29,206 nt of DNA from SCTD01 sp036675425 (GTDB taxonomy: Bacteria > Actinomycetota > Actinomycetes > Mycobacteriales > SCTD01), in contig JAKFFB010000209.1 of assembly GCA_036675425.1 (NCBI GenBank), forward strand, positions 1 through 29,206, given 5' to 3'. Every line of letters begins with the position of its first letter. Position 1 is the first letter of the stretch. Shown in pieces: positions 6,088-15,607 of this stretch. A model generated the notes under the pieces. That model was not told where the DNA came from and did no database searches. It worked only from the letters and a program-made list of their open reading frames with translations. The translations under genes and the position numbers were made by a program.

Positions 6088-7865
6088 CGGCGATGCCGCT
6101 GACGGCGGTCGCGCTGGTCGTCGTCGCGACCGTCGGCATCGGCGTCTACGGGCTGCGGATGGCCCGCACCACCAGCGACTTCCTGGTCGCGTCCCGGTCG
6201 GTGTCGCCCTTGTGGAACGCCTCCGCCATCGGCGGGGAGTACCTGTCGGCGGCGTCCTTCCTCGGCATCGCCGGCCTGGTGATGGCCTACGGCGCTGACG
6301 CCCTCTGGTACCCCGTCGGGTTCGTCGCCGGCTACTTCGTGCTGCTGCTCCTGGTCGCGGCGCCGCTGCGGCGGAGCGGGGCGTACACCGTCCCCGACTT
6401 CGCCGAGGTGCGTCTGGGCTCGAAGCGGCTGCGCCGCCTGTCGGCCCTCACCGTCGTCGCCATCGGCCTGCTCTACCTCGTGCCGCAGCTGCACGGCGCG
6501 GGCCTGGCGCTGCGGGCGACGACGGGAGCCCCGACGCAGGTGGGCGCGGTGCTGGTCGCCGTCGTCGTGACCATCAACGTGGCCGGCGGCGGCATGCGCA
6601 GCGCGACCTTCGTGCAGGCGTTCCAGTACTGGCTCAAGCTCACGGCCCTTGCGGTCCCCGCGGTCTTCCTGGTGCTGGTCTGGCAGGCCGACGGCCGACC
6701 GCAGGCGGATCGGCCTGTCCTACCGAGCTTCTCGCAGACCACGACGGTGGAGGTCGACACCTCCGTGCGGGTCGTGGTGGACGATCCGGTGCGGGTGGTG
6801 GTCGACGGGCGACCACGGCTGCTGGCGTCGGGAGCCCACGAGCTCGAGGAGGGCAGCACGCTCGTCTTCCCCGCCGGATCGGCGGTGCCGCACGTCGAGG
6901 ACCTCCGGTCGGCGACCGGGCGGTCCTGGGCGCTGCCGCTGTCGGGGGCCGGCGGGACCGAGCACCCGCTCTACGCGACGTACGCGCTCGTGCTCGCGAC
7001 GTTCCTCGGCACCATGGGGCTGCCGCACGTGCTGGTCCGCTTCTACACCAACCCCGACGGCCGGGCGGCCCGCCGCACGACGCTGCTCGTGCTGGTGCTG
7101 CTCGGCGCCTTCTACCTCCTCCCCGCGCTCTACGGCGCGCTCGGCCGGCTCTACGTGCCGGAGCTGCTGCTGACCGGACGGACCGACGCGGTGGTGCTCG
7201 CGCTCCCGGTCGCCGCGCTCGGCGGCACCGCCGGGCCGCTGCTCCAGGCCCTGCTGGTCGCAGGCGCTTTCGCCGCCTTCCTGTCCACGAGCTCGGGGCT
7301 GCTCGTCACGACCGCCGGCGTGCTCGCTCAGGACGTGCTGCCGGGCAACCTGTCTAGCGGGCGGCTGCGCGGGTCGGTGCGCGGCTTCCAGCTCTCGGCT
7401 GCGGCCACCGGCGCGGCGGCCCTGCTGGTGGCCCTCGCGGCGACGACGCTGCCGCTGACCCAGGTCGTGGGGCTCGCCTTCGCCGTGGCGGCGTCGACCT
7501 TCTGCCCCTTGCTGGTGCTGGGCATCTGGTGGCGCGGGCTCACCGCACCCGGCGCTGCCACCGGGCTGCTGGTCGGCGGCGGGTTGTCCGCCACGGCGGT
7601 CGGCGCCACGCTCGGCGGGGTCGCCGGCGACGGCTGGACCGCAGCCCTGCTCGCGCAGCCTGCTGCCTGGACGGTGCCGATCTCCTTCTCCGTCATGGTC
7701 GTCGTCTCGCTGCTGACCCGCGACCGGGTGCCCGCCGACGTGGGTCGCACGATGCTCGCGATGCACGCCCCGGACGACCTCGGCCTGCCGCCGACCGCCG
7801 ACCGCTCGTCGACCGGATCGACCGCTCGCCGCAGCCAGCCCGTCGTCAGGCGCAACCGCCGCTGA
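6084..7865 (+). CDS. Sodium:solute symporter family (SSS) permease, monocarboxylate type
   Basis: 593 residues with about 13 membrane helices. The family signature GGEYLSAASFLGIAGLVMAY lies near residue 48 and MGLPHVLVRFYTNPDGRAAR near 315, both diagnostic for the acetate/pyruvate/propionate branch (ActP, MctC). It moves the substrate inward with Na+ or H+. Unlike the second symporter below, it has a long extracytoplasmic insertion (about residues 200-295) with a repetitive VDVDTSVRVVVDDPVRVVVDG-like character, probably a beta-rich domain. The start is the GTG at 6084 that overlaps the upstream stop; an ATG nine bases later is the alternative. It is coupled to the LytS/LytTR pair, which suggests the pair regulates it. 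Confidence 0.9.
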   Translation: MTAMPLTAVALVVVATVGIGVYGLRMARTTSDFLVASRSVSPLWNASAIGGEYLSAASFLGIAGLVMAYGADALWYPVGFVAGYFVLLLLVAAPLRRSGAYTVPDFAEVRLGSKRLRRLSALTVVAIGLLYLVPQLHGAGLALRATTGAPTQVGAVLVAVVVTINVAGGGMRSATFVQAFQYWLKLTALAVPAVFLVLVWQADGRPQADRPVLPSFSQTTTVEVDTSVRVVVDDPVRVVVDGRPRLLASGAHELEEGSTLVFPAGSAVPHVEDLRSATGRSWALPLSGAGGTEHPLYATYALVLATFLGTMGLPHVLVRFYTNPDGRAARRTTLLVLVLLGAFYLLPALYGALGRLYVPELLLTGRTDAVVLALPVAALGGTAGPLLQALLVAGAFAAFLSTSSGLLVTTAGVLAQDVLPGNLSSGRLRGSVRGFQLSAAATGAAALLVALAATTLPLTQVVGLAFAVAASTFCPLLVLGIWWRGLTAPGAATGLLVGGGLSATAVGATLGGVAGDGWTAALLAQPAAWTVPISFSVMVVVSLLTRDRVPADVGRTMLAMHAPDDLGLPPTADRSSTGSTARRSQPVVRRNRR

Positions 7866-7897
7866 CCGCTCTTGTGCGCAGAACGGCTGACCGTCAG

Positions 7898-7913
7898 CGT
7901 GATCCGGGTCACA
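7898..7913 (+). promoter_or_regulatory. CRP-type operator upstream of the DUF485-ActP genes
   Basis: CGTGA-TCCGGG-TCACA matches the actinobacterial CRP consensus TGTGA-N6-TCACA in nine of ten specified bases. It lies 24 bases before the GTG of the DUF485 gene, inside the 72-base gap after the first symporter, and pairs with a second site in front of acs. The spacer is nearly the same as in the acs site (tccggg versus gccggg). Confidence 0.62.
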
Positions 7914-7937
7914 GCCCGCGAGATGCCAGGAGGACGC

Positions 7938-8297
7938 GTGAGCACAGCCGAGCACGACAGGGGGCACCCGACGTACACGCCGGTGGAGGCGAGCTACATC
8001 GCGGTGCAGGAGAGCCCGGAGTTCCAGGACCTGCGCAGGCGCTACCGCGGGTGGGTGCTGCCCGTGGCCGCCGCCTCCTTGGCGTGGTACTTCGGCTACG
8101 TGGCGCTCGCCGCGTACGCCACGGACTTCATGTCCACCAAGCTGGTGGGCAACGTGAACGTCGGACTGGTGCTCGGACTGCTGCAGTTCGTCACGACCTT
8201 CGCCGTCACCGCGGCGTACGTCCGGCACGCAGACCGGGTGCTCGACCCGGCGTCGCAGAAGCTGCGCGAGCAGTTCGAGGCCGGTGAGCGCGCATGA
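7938..8297 (+). CDS. DUF485 family membrane protein (YjcH-like partner of ActP)
   Basis: 119 residues with two membrane helices (about 43-66 and 78-100). The segment SPEFQDLRRRYRGWVLPVAA is the usual DUF485 entry (PF04341) and the cytoplasmic tail is charged. The GTG start has an AGGAGG four bases upstream; a longer reading frame exists but lacks a ribosome site. Proteins of this family are almost always encoded in front of an ActP-type symporter, as here, where the genes overlap as ATGA. They are thought to help transporter assembly or activity. A CRP-like site precedes the gene. Confidence 0.92.
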   Translation: MSTAEHDRGHPTYTPVEASYIAVQESPEFQDLRRRYRGWVLPVAAASLAWYFGYVALAAYATDFMSTKLVGNVNVGLVLGLLQFVTTFAVTAAYVRHADRVLDPASQKLREQFEAGERA

Positions 8298-9910
8298 GCG
8301 CTGTGCCCTCCACGACCCTGCTGGCCGCCGAGTCCGCTGCCGTCGGCAGCCCCGCGCTGAACCTCGCCATCTTCGGCGCCTTCGTCGCCGTGACCATGGC
8401 GCTGGTGCTGCGGGCCAGCAAGACCAACAAGAGCGCCGCCGACATGTACACCGGCGGCGCCGCCTTCTCCGGTCGGCAGAACGGCGTCGCCATCTCGGGC
8501 GACTACCTGTCCGCTGCGTCCTTCCTCGGCATCGCGGGCGCCATCGCGCTGACCGGCTACGACGGCTTCCTCTACTCGATCGGCTTCCTCGTGGCGTGGC
8601 TCGTCGCGCTGCTGCTGGTCGCCGAGCTGCTGCGCAACACCGGTCGCTTCACGATGGCCGACGTGCTGGCCTTCCGGATGCGCGAGCGGCCGGTGCGGAC
8701 CGCCGCGGCGACCTCGACGCTGGTCGTGTCGTTCTTCTACCTGCTCGCGCAGATGGCCGGCGCCGGCGGCCTGGTCGCGCTCCTGCTGAACATCAACGGC
8801 CGAGGCGGGCAGAGCGTCATCATCGCGCTGGTAGGCGTCCTGATGATCGCCTACGTGCTCATCGGCGGGATGAAGGGCACGACCTACGTCCAGATCATCA
8901 AGGCGGTGCTGCTCATCTCCGGCGCTGCGCTGATGAGCTTCTGGGTGCTCACCCGCTTCGGCTTCAACTTCTCCGAGATGCTCGGCAAGGGCGCCGAGGC
9001 AGGGGCCGCGCTCGAGCCCGGCAAGAAGTACGGCATCGACTCGATCAGCCGCCTGGACTTCATCTCGCTGTCGATGGCGCTGGTGCTCGGCACCGCCGGG
9101 CTGCCCCACATCCTGATGCGCTTCTACACCGTCCCGACGGCCCGCGAGGCCCGCCGCTCGGTGGTCTGGGCGATCGGCCTGATCGGCCTGTTCTACCTGT
9201 TCACGCTGACGCTCGGCTACGGCGCGGCAGCCATCGTCGGCGCCGACCGCATCAAGGCCGCCCCCGGTGCAGCGAACTCCGCGGCGCCGCTGCTGGCGTA
9301 CGAGCTCGGCGGGACGCTGCTCCTCGGCATCATCTCGGCCGTCGCCTTCGCGACGATCCTCGCCGTCGTCGCCGGGCTGACCATCACGGCGTCCGCGTCG
9401 TTCGCGCACGACATCTACGCGCAGGTCATCAAGCGTGGGAACGCCCCCGAGGGCGCCGAGGTGCGGGTCGCCCGCATCGCGGCGGTCGTCGTCGGGGCGG
9501 TGGCCATCGCCGGCGGCATCGCCGCCAACGGGCAGAACATCGCGTTCCTCGTCGCGCTCGCCTTCGCGGTGGCCGCCTCGGCGAACCTGCCGACGATCCT
9601 CTACTCGCTGTTCTGGAAGCGGTTCAACACCCGCGGCTGCCTGTGGAGCATCTACGGCGGTCTGGCGATCACGATCACGCTGATCGCCTTCTCCCCGGCC
9701 GTGTCCGGCAGCCCGACGGCGATGTTCCCCGACGCCGACTGGTCGTGGTTCCCGCTGGCGAACCCGGGGCTCGTCTCGATCCCGGCGTCGTTCCTGCTGG
9801 GCTGGCTGGGCGCGGTCACCAGCAAGGAGTACAACCCCGCGAAGTACGCCGAGATGGAGGTCCGCTCCCTCACCGGGGCCGGCGCCGTCAAGACCGTCGT
9901 GCACCACTAG
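8294..9910 (+). CDS. actP: Cation/acetate symporter, ActP-like
   Basis: 538 residues with about 13 membrane helices. Landmarks are NGVAISGDYLSAASFLGIAG near 60, IAYVLIGGMKGTTYVQIIKA near 180 and LGTAGLPHILMRFYTVP near 260, all typical of ActP. It takes up acetate, and often propionate or pyruvate, with Na+ or H+ across the cytoplasmic membrane. It lacks the long insertion of the first symporter. The C-terminus is hydrophilic (SKEYNPAKYAEMEVRSLTG). It is translationally coupled to DUF485. Together with acs, encoded 3.6 kb away, it forms an acetate uptake-and-activation pair, both with CRP-like sites upstream. The unit ends at a strong hairpin. Confidence 0.92.
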   Translation: MSAVPSTTLLAAESAAVGSPALNLAIFGAFVAVTMALVLRASKTNKSAADMYTGGAAFSGRQNGVAISGDYLSAASFLGIAGAIALTGYDGFLYSIGFLVAWLVALLLVAELLRNTGRFTMADVLAFRMRERPVRTAAATSTLVVSFFYLLAQMAGAGGLVALLLNINGRGGQSVIIALVGVLMIAYVLIGGMKGTTYVQIIKAVLLISGAALMSFWVLTRFGFNFSEMLGKGAEAGAALEPGKKYGIDSISRLDFISLSMALVLGTAGLPHILMRFYTVPTAREARRSVVWAIGLIGLFYLFTLTLGYGAAAIVGADRIKAAPGAANSAAPLLAYELGGTLLLGIISAVAFATILAVVAGLTITASASFAHDIYAQVIKRGNAPEGAEVRVARIAAVVVGAVAIAGGIAANGQNIAFLVALAFAVAASANLPTILYSLFWKRFNTRGCLWSIYGGLAITITLIAFSPAVSGSPTAMFPDADWSWFPLANPGLVSIPASFLLGWLGAVTSKEYNPAKYAEMEVRSLTGAGAVKTVVHH

Positions 9911-9919
9911 GAGTGGTCG

Positions 9920-9960
9920 ACCCCCTGGCGCTCAGCTGAGCAGGCGGAGCGTCAGGGGGT
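9920..9960. terminator. Bidirectional terminator between actP and the DUF4870-like gene
   Basis: Arms 9920-9932 (ACCCCCTGGCGCT) and 9948-9960 pair over 13 bases with one G-U. The hairpin begins ten bases after the actP stop and overlaps the last ~10 codons of the convergent gene, so it would be formed partly by coding sequence. No U-tract follows. Confidence 0.65.
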
Positions 9961-10324
9961 AGCGGTGCCACGCGCCGCGCGCGGTCGCCCGGGCCGCCCG
10001 CACCTCCAGCGTCAACGCCGTCCCGGCAACCACCGGGAGCAGCAGGAGGCCGACCAGCACGACGGCCAGCAGCGAGCAGGCGAGCATTGCCAGCGCCACC
10101 GTGATCTGGAAGTTCAGCGCCTCCAGCGCGGAGTGCAGGACGTACGGCGAGCGCTCACCGACGCCGAGCAGCACGGCGAGCGGGGCGAGCACCGGGATCC
10201 CGACGTGGCCGATCATCGCCCAGACCCGGTCGCTGCGGTCGCCATGACCGTGAGGGGGCTCGGCGGCGACGGGCCACTCCGCCGGCCACTGCAGCGGTCG
10301 GTCGAACGGCTGGGGATCCGACAC
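9932..10324 (-). CDS. DUF4870-like small membrane protein
   Basis: 130 residues. The N-terminal third is hydrophilic and His-rich; helices follow at about 42-62 (MIGHVGIPVLAPLAVLLGVG) and 78-105. The pattern 'hydrophobic helix, short YVLHSALEALNFQI segment, hydrophobic helix' is the Tic20-like DUF4870 signature. GTG at 10324 is chosen because GGAGG lies five bases upstream; a longer frame from an ATG at 10384 adds a cysteine/histidine-rich stretch without a ribosome site. It is separated by 76 bases from the preceding minus-strand operon and may be cotranscribed with it. Function unknown. Confidence 0.78.
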   Translation of the reverse strand: MSDPQPFDRPLQWPAEWPVAAEPPHGHGDRSDRVWAMIGHVGIPVLAPLAVLLGVGERSPYVLHSALEALNFQITVALAMLACSLLAVVLVGLLLLPVVAGTALTLEVRAARATARGAWHRYPLTLRLLS

Positions 10325-10400
10325 GGTCACCTCCGGGGCAGCGGGCCTGTGATGACAGTGCTCGTCACGAGACCGGCTGTCCATGAGTGCTTCCCGCGCG

Positions 10401-10898
10401 CTAGGAGTCCCCGGACGAGTGCAGAGCCGCCACAAGCGGGACGAGTGCGGACGGACCGCACCGGGCGGCGTAGTGCCCCGCCAGCAGGAACCACGCCGCG
10501 GTCCGCGCCCGGTCCTCGGGCATCGCCGGCAGCCCGCCGCGGGCCTGCCACAGCGCACCGGCGGCGGCGGGGCTGAGCACGGCGTCGGCGGGTCGGGACA
10601 GCTCGACCTCGACCAGACCGATACCGGCGCCGGTGCGCGCCGCGGCCGACAGCACGGAGCGCAGGTAGGGCGCGTCGTCGCGGTCGACCTGCAGGTCCAG
10701 CTGCGGCAGCGCTGCCTCCAGCAGCGCCTCGCCGACGCCGTGCGCGTCGGCCTCGAAGGCCCGCCGGGTGCCGAGCTCGTGGTGGGTCGACGCCTCGAAC
10801 GACCTGCCCGTCATCGGCGGCCAGCCGCCGTCGCCGGACAGCCGCGGCATGCGCAGCGGCAGCGGCTCGGGCGGCGGCCGGCGCCCGAAGAGCCTCAT
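10401..10898 (-). CDS. Uncharacterised protein, third gene of the DUF294-exonuclease unit
   Basis: 165 residues; I do not recognise a family. It is soluble, with no signal peptide. It starts MRLFGRRPPPEPLPLRMPRL, then a region rich in helix formers (RRAFEADAHGVGEALLEAAL, residues 45-65) and a beta-like GAGIGLVEVELSRPADAVLS near 92-110. A helical C-terminus (RTAAWFLLAGHYAARCGPSALVPLVAAL) follows. The ATG overlaps the stop of the exonuclease gene as ATGA, which argues for a product that works with the exonuclease or the DUF294 protein. High GC third positions match its neighbours, so it is unlikely to be a false open frame. Confidence 0.72.
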   Translation of the reverse strand: MRLFGRRPPPEPLPLRMPRLSGDGGWPPMTGRSFEASTHHELGTRRAFEADAHGVGEALLEAALPQLDLQVDRDDAPYLRSVLSAAARTGAGIGLVEVELSRPADAVLSPAAAGALWQARGGLPAMPEDRARTAAWFLLAGHYAARCGPSALVPLVAALHSSGDS

Positions 10899-12361
10899 CC
10901 GTCGCGCCTCTCGTCCTGCCAGGCGTCCAGCGTCGCGCGGGTGAGGTCGAGCGCCTCGCCGAGCGTGCGGATGCCGCGGCTCTCGAGCAGCTCGAGCTGG
11001 CGGACCAGCACCTGCCCCGTCACGACGGCGTCGCCCAGCGCGGTGTGCCGGCCGGTGACCTCGACACCCAGGCGCTCGGCCACGGCCTCCAGCGAGTGCT
11101 CCTCGTGGTCGGGGTGCAGGGCAGCGTCGAGCAGCAGGGTGTCGAGCACCGGGGCGTCCAGCCTTGCACCGGTGCGCTCCTCGTACGGCCTCAGGAAGCC
11201 GAGGTCGAAGCTCACGTTGTGCCCGACCAGGACCCGCCCCTCGGCGAAGCGGGCCAGCTGCGGCAGCACCTGCTCCAGGCCCGGCTGCCCCCGCACCATC
11301 TCGTCGGTGATGCCGTGGACCGCCGTCGCCGTCTCGGGGATCGGCCGGCGAGGGTCGACCAGCTGCTCGAAGACCTCGTTCGGGCGCACCCGTCCGCCCA
11401 CGACGTGGACCGCGCCGACGGCCACGACCGCGTCCCCGGCCGCGGCGTGGAAGCCGGTCGTCTCCAGGTCGAGCACGGTGTAGGACAGCCGGCCCAGCAG
11501 CGCCTCGCGCTCGGCCGGCGTCTCCTCGTGGTCGAACAGGTCGAAGTCGTAGGTGACCGGACGCGGCGCGACCATGACGGTGGCCCGCACCGTCGCGGTC
11601 GCCGGCGGTCCGGCGAGGTGATCCGGGTCGTCGAGCACCAGCACGAAGCCCGCCTCCCGTGCCGGGCTGACCCGCAGCGCAGTGCGTCGCCCGTCCGGCA
11701 GGTCCGCCGCCACTCGCACGCTGCCCGCCCGATCGGCCAGAGCGGCGAGGGCAGCGGTCACGACGGCACGGTCCACGATCGCGAAGACCGATCGGCCGAG
11801 GGCGAGCGCCGGCTCGTCGCCCAGCAGCGCGCGGGCAGCCGCGTTGTAGAGCAGCAGCCGTCCGGCCGGGCTGCACACCAGGACCGCGACGTCGACGTCG
11901 GCCATCAGCGCGGCGAGCAGGTCGCGCTCGCGCTCGGCATCGGCTCGCGCCTCGGCGACCGACGCGGCGACGTCGCCCTCGGCCGACTCGCGACGGTCCG
12001 CCAGCTCGTTCACCGCACCGGCCAGCGCCACCAGCTCTGGCGGTCCCTGCGGCTCGACCCGGTGGTGCGGGTTCGCGGTCAGCAGCACCTGCACGTCGCC
12101 CGTCATCCGTCGGGCGGCCCGGGGGTAGGCGCCGGGGCCCCGCAGCAGCAGCGCCGTCAGGCCGGCCAGCGCGACCACCGCACCGATGACCAGCGTCGGC
12201 ACCTCGCTGCCCAGCGCGTCGAGCAGGTCCGCCCGCTGCGCCGCGTCGAGAGCGGCGAGCACGACGACGGCGAGCGCCGCAAGGGCCAGGGCGACGTAGG
12301 CGACCACCGCCGCGACGATCCGCAGGCCGCTGTCGCGAGAGAGCCTGCGCAGCAGGCTCAT
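10895..12361 (-). CDS. Membrane-anchored PAS-DEDDh 3'-5' exonuclease fusion
   Basis: 488 residues. Two membrane helices (about 13-38 and 54-73) are followed by a HAMP-like linker (75-125), a coiled-coil-like stretch (125-150) and a PAS-like domain (about 150-250, AVLVCSPAGRLLLYNAAARALLG). The C-terminal domain (290-460) is a DnaQ-type exonuclease. All DEDDh residues are present: D298 and E300 in VLDLETTG, D386 in GHNVSFDLGF, H439 and D444 in RHTALGDAVV. The N-terminus looks like a sensor kinase with the kinase replaced by a nuclease. It should degrade DNA or RNA 3' ends at the inner membrane face, perhaps under signal control; substrate unknown. It overlaps its neighbours as ATGA on both sides. 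Catalytic competence is well supported; the sensory role is inferred. Confidence 0.9.
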   Translation of the reverse strand: MSLLRRLSRDSGLRIVAAVVAYVALALAALAVVVLAALDAAQRADLLDALGSEVPTLVIGAVVALAGLTALLLRGPGAYPRAARRMTGDVQVLLTANPHHRVEPQGPPELVALAGAVNELADRRESAEGDVAASVAEARADAERERDLLAALMADVDVAVLVCSPAGRLLLYNAAARALLGDEPALALGRSVFAIVDRAVVTAALAALADRAGSVRVAADLPDGRRTALRVSPAREAGFVLVLDDPDHLAGPPATATVRATVMVAPRPVTYDFDLFDHEETPAEREALLGRLSYTVLDLETTGFHAAAGDAVVAVGAVHVVGGRVRPNEVFEQLVDPRRPIPETATAVHGITDEMVRGQPGLEQVLPQLARFAEGRVLVGHNVSFDLGFLRPYEERTGARLDAPVLDTLLLDAALHPDHEEHSLEAVAERLGVEVTGRHTALGDAVVTGQVLVRQLELLESRGIRTLGEALDLTRATLDAWQDERRDG

Positions 12362-13392
12362 GTGACCGTGTGCGTCGCGTAGCGGGACGCCGTCGCCGTC
12401 TGCACGTCGCGCACGTGCCGCAGCACGTCGCGCAGGTGCGCGCGCTCGGCGGCGCTCAGGTCGTCGAGGCGGACGTCGTTCCCGGCCGGCTCGCCGCGGG
12501 TCACCGCCTCGACCTGCACGCGCAGCCGCAGGCCGGTGAGGAAGCGGTAGGCGTCGATCAGGTCGGCGGCACCCTGCCGGCTCACCGTGCCGCCGTCGGC
12601 GCCCGCCTGCAGCCGCTCGGCCGTGGTGCGTGCCGAGGAGCCGGCCGACAGCGCGTGCAGCCGGGCCAGCAGGACGATCGCCGCCGTGCCGCCGCGCTTG
12701 ACGTCGACGCACCCGCCGGTCGCGCGCACCCGGCCGAAGGCCGTGAGCGGTGGCCGGAAGCTCACGGCGGCACGCGCCATCTGCACCCGGAACGGCCCCC
12801 GCGAGCCGCCGACCACCAGCGTCCGGTCGAGCACGTCCACGGGCAGGTCGCCGTGCACCGGCCGCACGTCGAGGAAGACCTCCGCGCGCAGCAGCGCATC
12901 CGGCTGCGGGTCGTCGACCCAGCCGGCGAACATGGACCGGAGCTCGCCGAGCGGGCGCGACCAGCGGGTCGCCATGAACCCCCCGGCGCACAGCGGCAGG
13001 CCGGCGCGCGCGAGCCCGTCGACGACAGCCGCGGCGAGCCGCGGGAAGTACTCCGCGGCCGACGACCCGGAGGCGTCGTCGTACGCAAGCGCGCTGTCCT
13101 GATCGCTCGACAGCACCTGCTCGCCGCGACCGTGCGAGCCCAGGGCGAGCCAGGCGTACGCACCCGGCGGCGGCCCGTACGCCTCCTCGGCGAGCCGGAG
13201 CAGCCGCCGGGTCAGCGCGTCGTTCACGTGCGCGACGGCCTGGGTCACCTCGAGCACGTCCGCGTCCGGGAGCAGTCGGCGCACCACGCCGAGCAGCAGC
13301 GACTGCCAGCCGTCGAGCGGCTGCAGCCGGTCGAGGCGCGTCAGGCCGTCGACGACGCGCAGCGGCTCGGCCAGGTGCTCGAGCAGCGGCAC
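12358..13392 (-). CDS. DUF294-type putative nucleotidyltransferase (GlnD-like), without CBS or cNMP domains
   Basis: 344 residues. The nucleotidyltransferase motif is LGSHGRGEQVLSSDQD at 84-99, with G85-S86, R89, E91 and metal-binding D97 and D99, as in the PII uridylyltransferase (GlnD) fold. The rest (about 190-340) matches a helical DUF294 C-terminal domain. Many relatives carry N-terminal cyclic-nucleotide-binding and CBS domains; here only a ~70-residue helical N-terminus is present. The GTG at 13392 has GGAGG four bases upstream. A TACGCT -10-like box at 13425-13420 would give a short leader. The gene heads the DUF294-exonuclease unit and is divergent from acs. This grouping with an exonuclease near acetate genes suggests a regulatory link; the target of nucleotidylation is unknown. 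Confidence 0.85.
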   Translation of the reverse strand: MPLLEHLAEPLRVVDGLTRLDRLQPLDGWQSLLLGVVRRLLPDADVLEVTQAVAHVNDALTRRLLRLAEEAYGPPPGAYAWLALGSHGRGEQVLSSDQDSALAYDDASGSSAAEYFPRLAAAVVDGLARAGLPLCAGGFMATRWSRPLGELRSMFAGWVDDPQPDALLRAEVFLDVRPVHGDLPVDVLDRTLVVGGSRGPFRVQMARAAVSFRPPLTAFGRVRATGGCVDVKRGGTAAIVLLARLHALSAGSSARTTAERLQAGADGGTVSRQGAADLIDAYRFLTGLRLRVQVEAVTRGEPAGNDVRLDDLSAAERAHLRDVLRHVRDVQTATASRYATHTVT

Positions 13393-13490
13393 TGCTCCTC
13401 CCGTCGTCGCGTCGCGGCGAGCGTATCCGCGCACGTCGCGCAGGTAGGACCGCTCGCCGCGCCGATCGACCGCTCGTCGGGTCGCTCACT

Positions 13491-13506
13491 TGTGAGCCGG
13501 GTCACC
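13491..13506 (+). promoter_or_regulatory. CRP-type operator between acs and the DUF294 operon
   Basis: TGTGA-GCCGGG-TCACC matches TGTGA-N6-TCACA in nine of ten positions. Its centre is about 62 bases before the acs start codon and about 107 bases before the DUF294 start, so it could serve either promoter. I could not place a clear acs -10. The Crp protein encoded in this window is the obvious candidate to bind it. Confidence 0.65.
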
Positions 13507-13560
13507 GTGGGGCACGGTGCAGGAGGAACGCCGCACACCCGACGCACCGGAGGCCTCGTC

Positions 13561-15528
<1,968 letters not shown>

Positions 15529-15534
15529 AGCACG

Positions 15535-15599
15535 GCACTACCCCGCTCGAACCGCGGGCCACGCACGCGTGCGGGCCCGCGGTTCGAGCGGGGTAGTGC
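15535..15599. terminator. Large bidirectional terminator after acs
   Basis: Arms 15535-15560 and 15574-15599 form a perfect 26-bp stem. The 13-base loop is A plus the self-complementary CGCACGCGTGCG, so the helix can extend six more pairs past one bulged A. It begins six bases after the acs stop and ends eight bases before the stop of the convergent permease gene, so it serves both. There is no U-tract. Confidence 0.85.
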
Positions 15600-15607
15600 A
15601 CGCCGGG

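Noticed and set aside
10346..10371. TGTGA...TCAC pair upstream of the DUF4870-like gene
   Set aside because: Half-sites are separated by more than ten bases instead of six, so it does not fit a CRP operator.
12370..13560. N-terminal extension of acs into the DUF294 region
   Set aside because: The open frame continues upstream but the residues are antisense shadow of DUF294; a GGAGG before TTG 13561 and normal Acs length fix the start.
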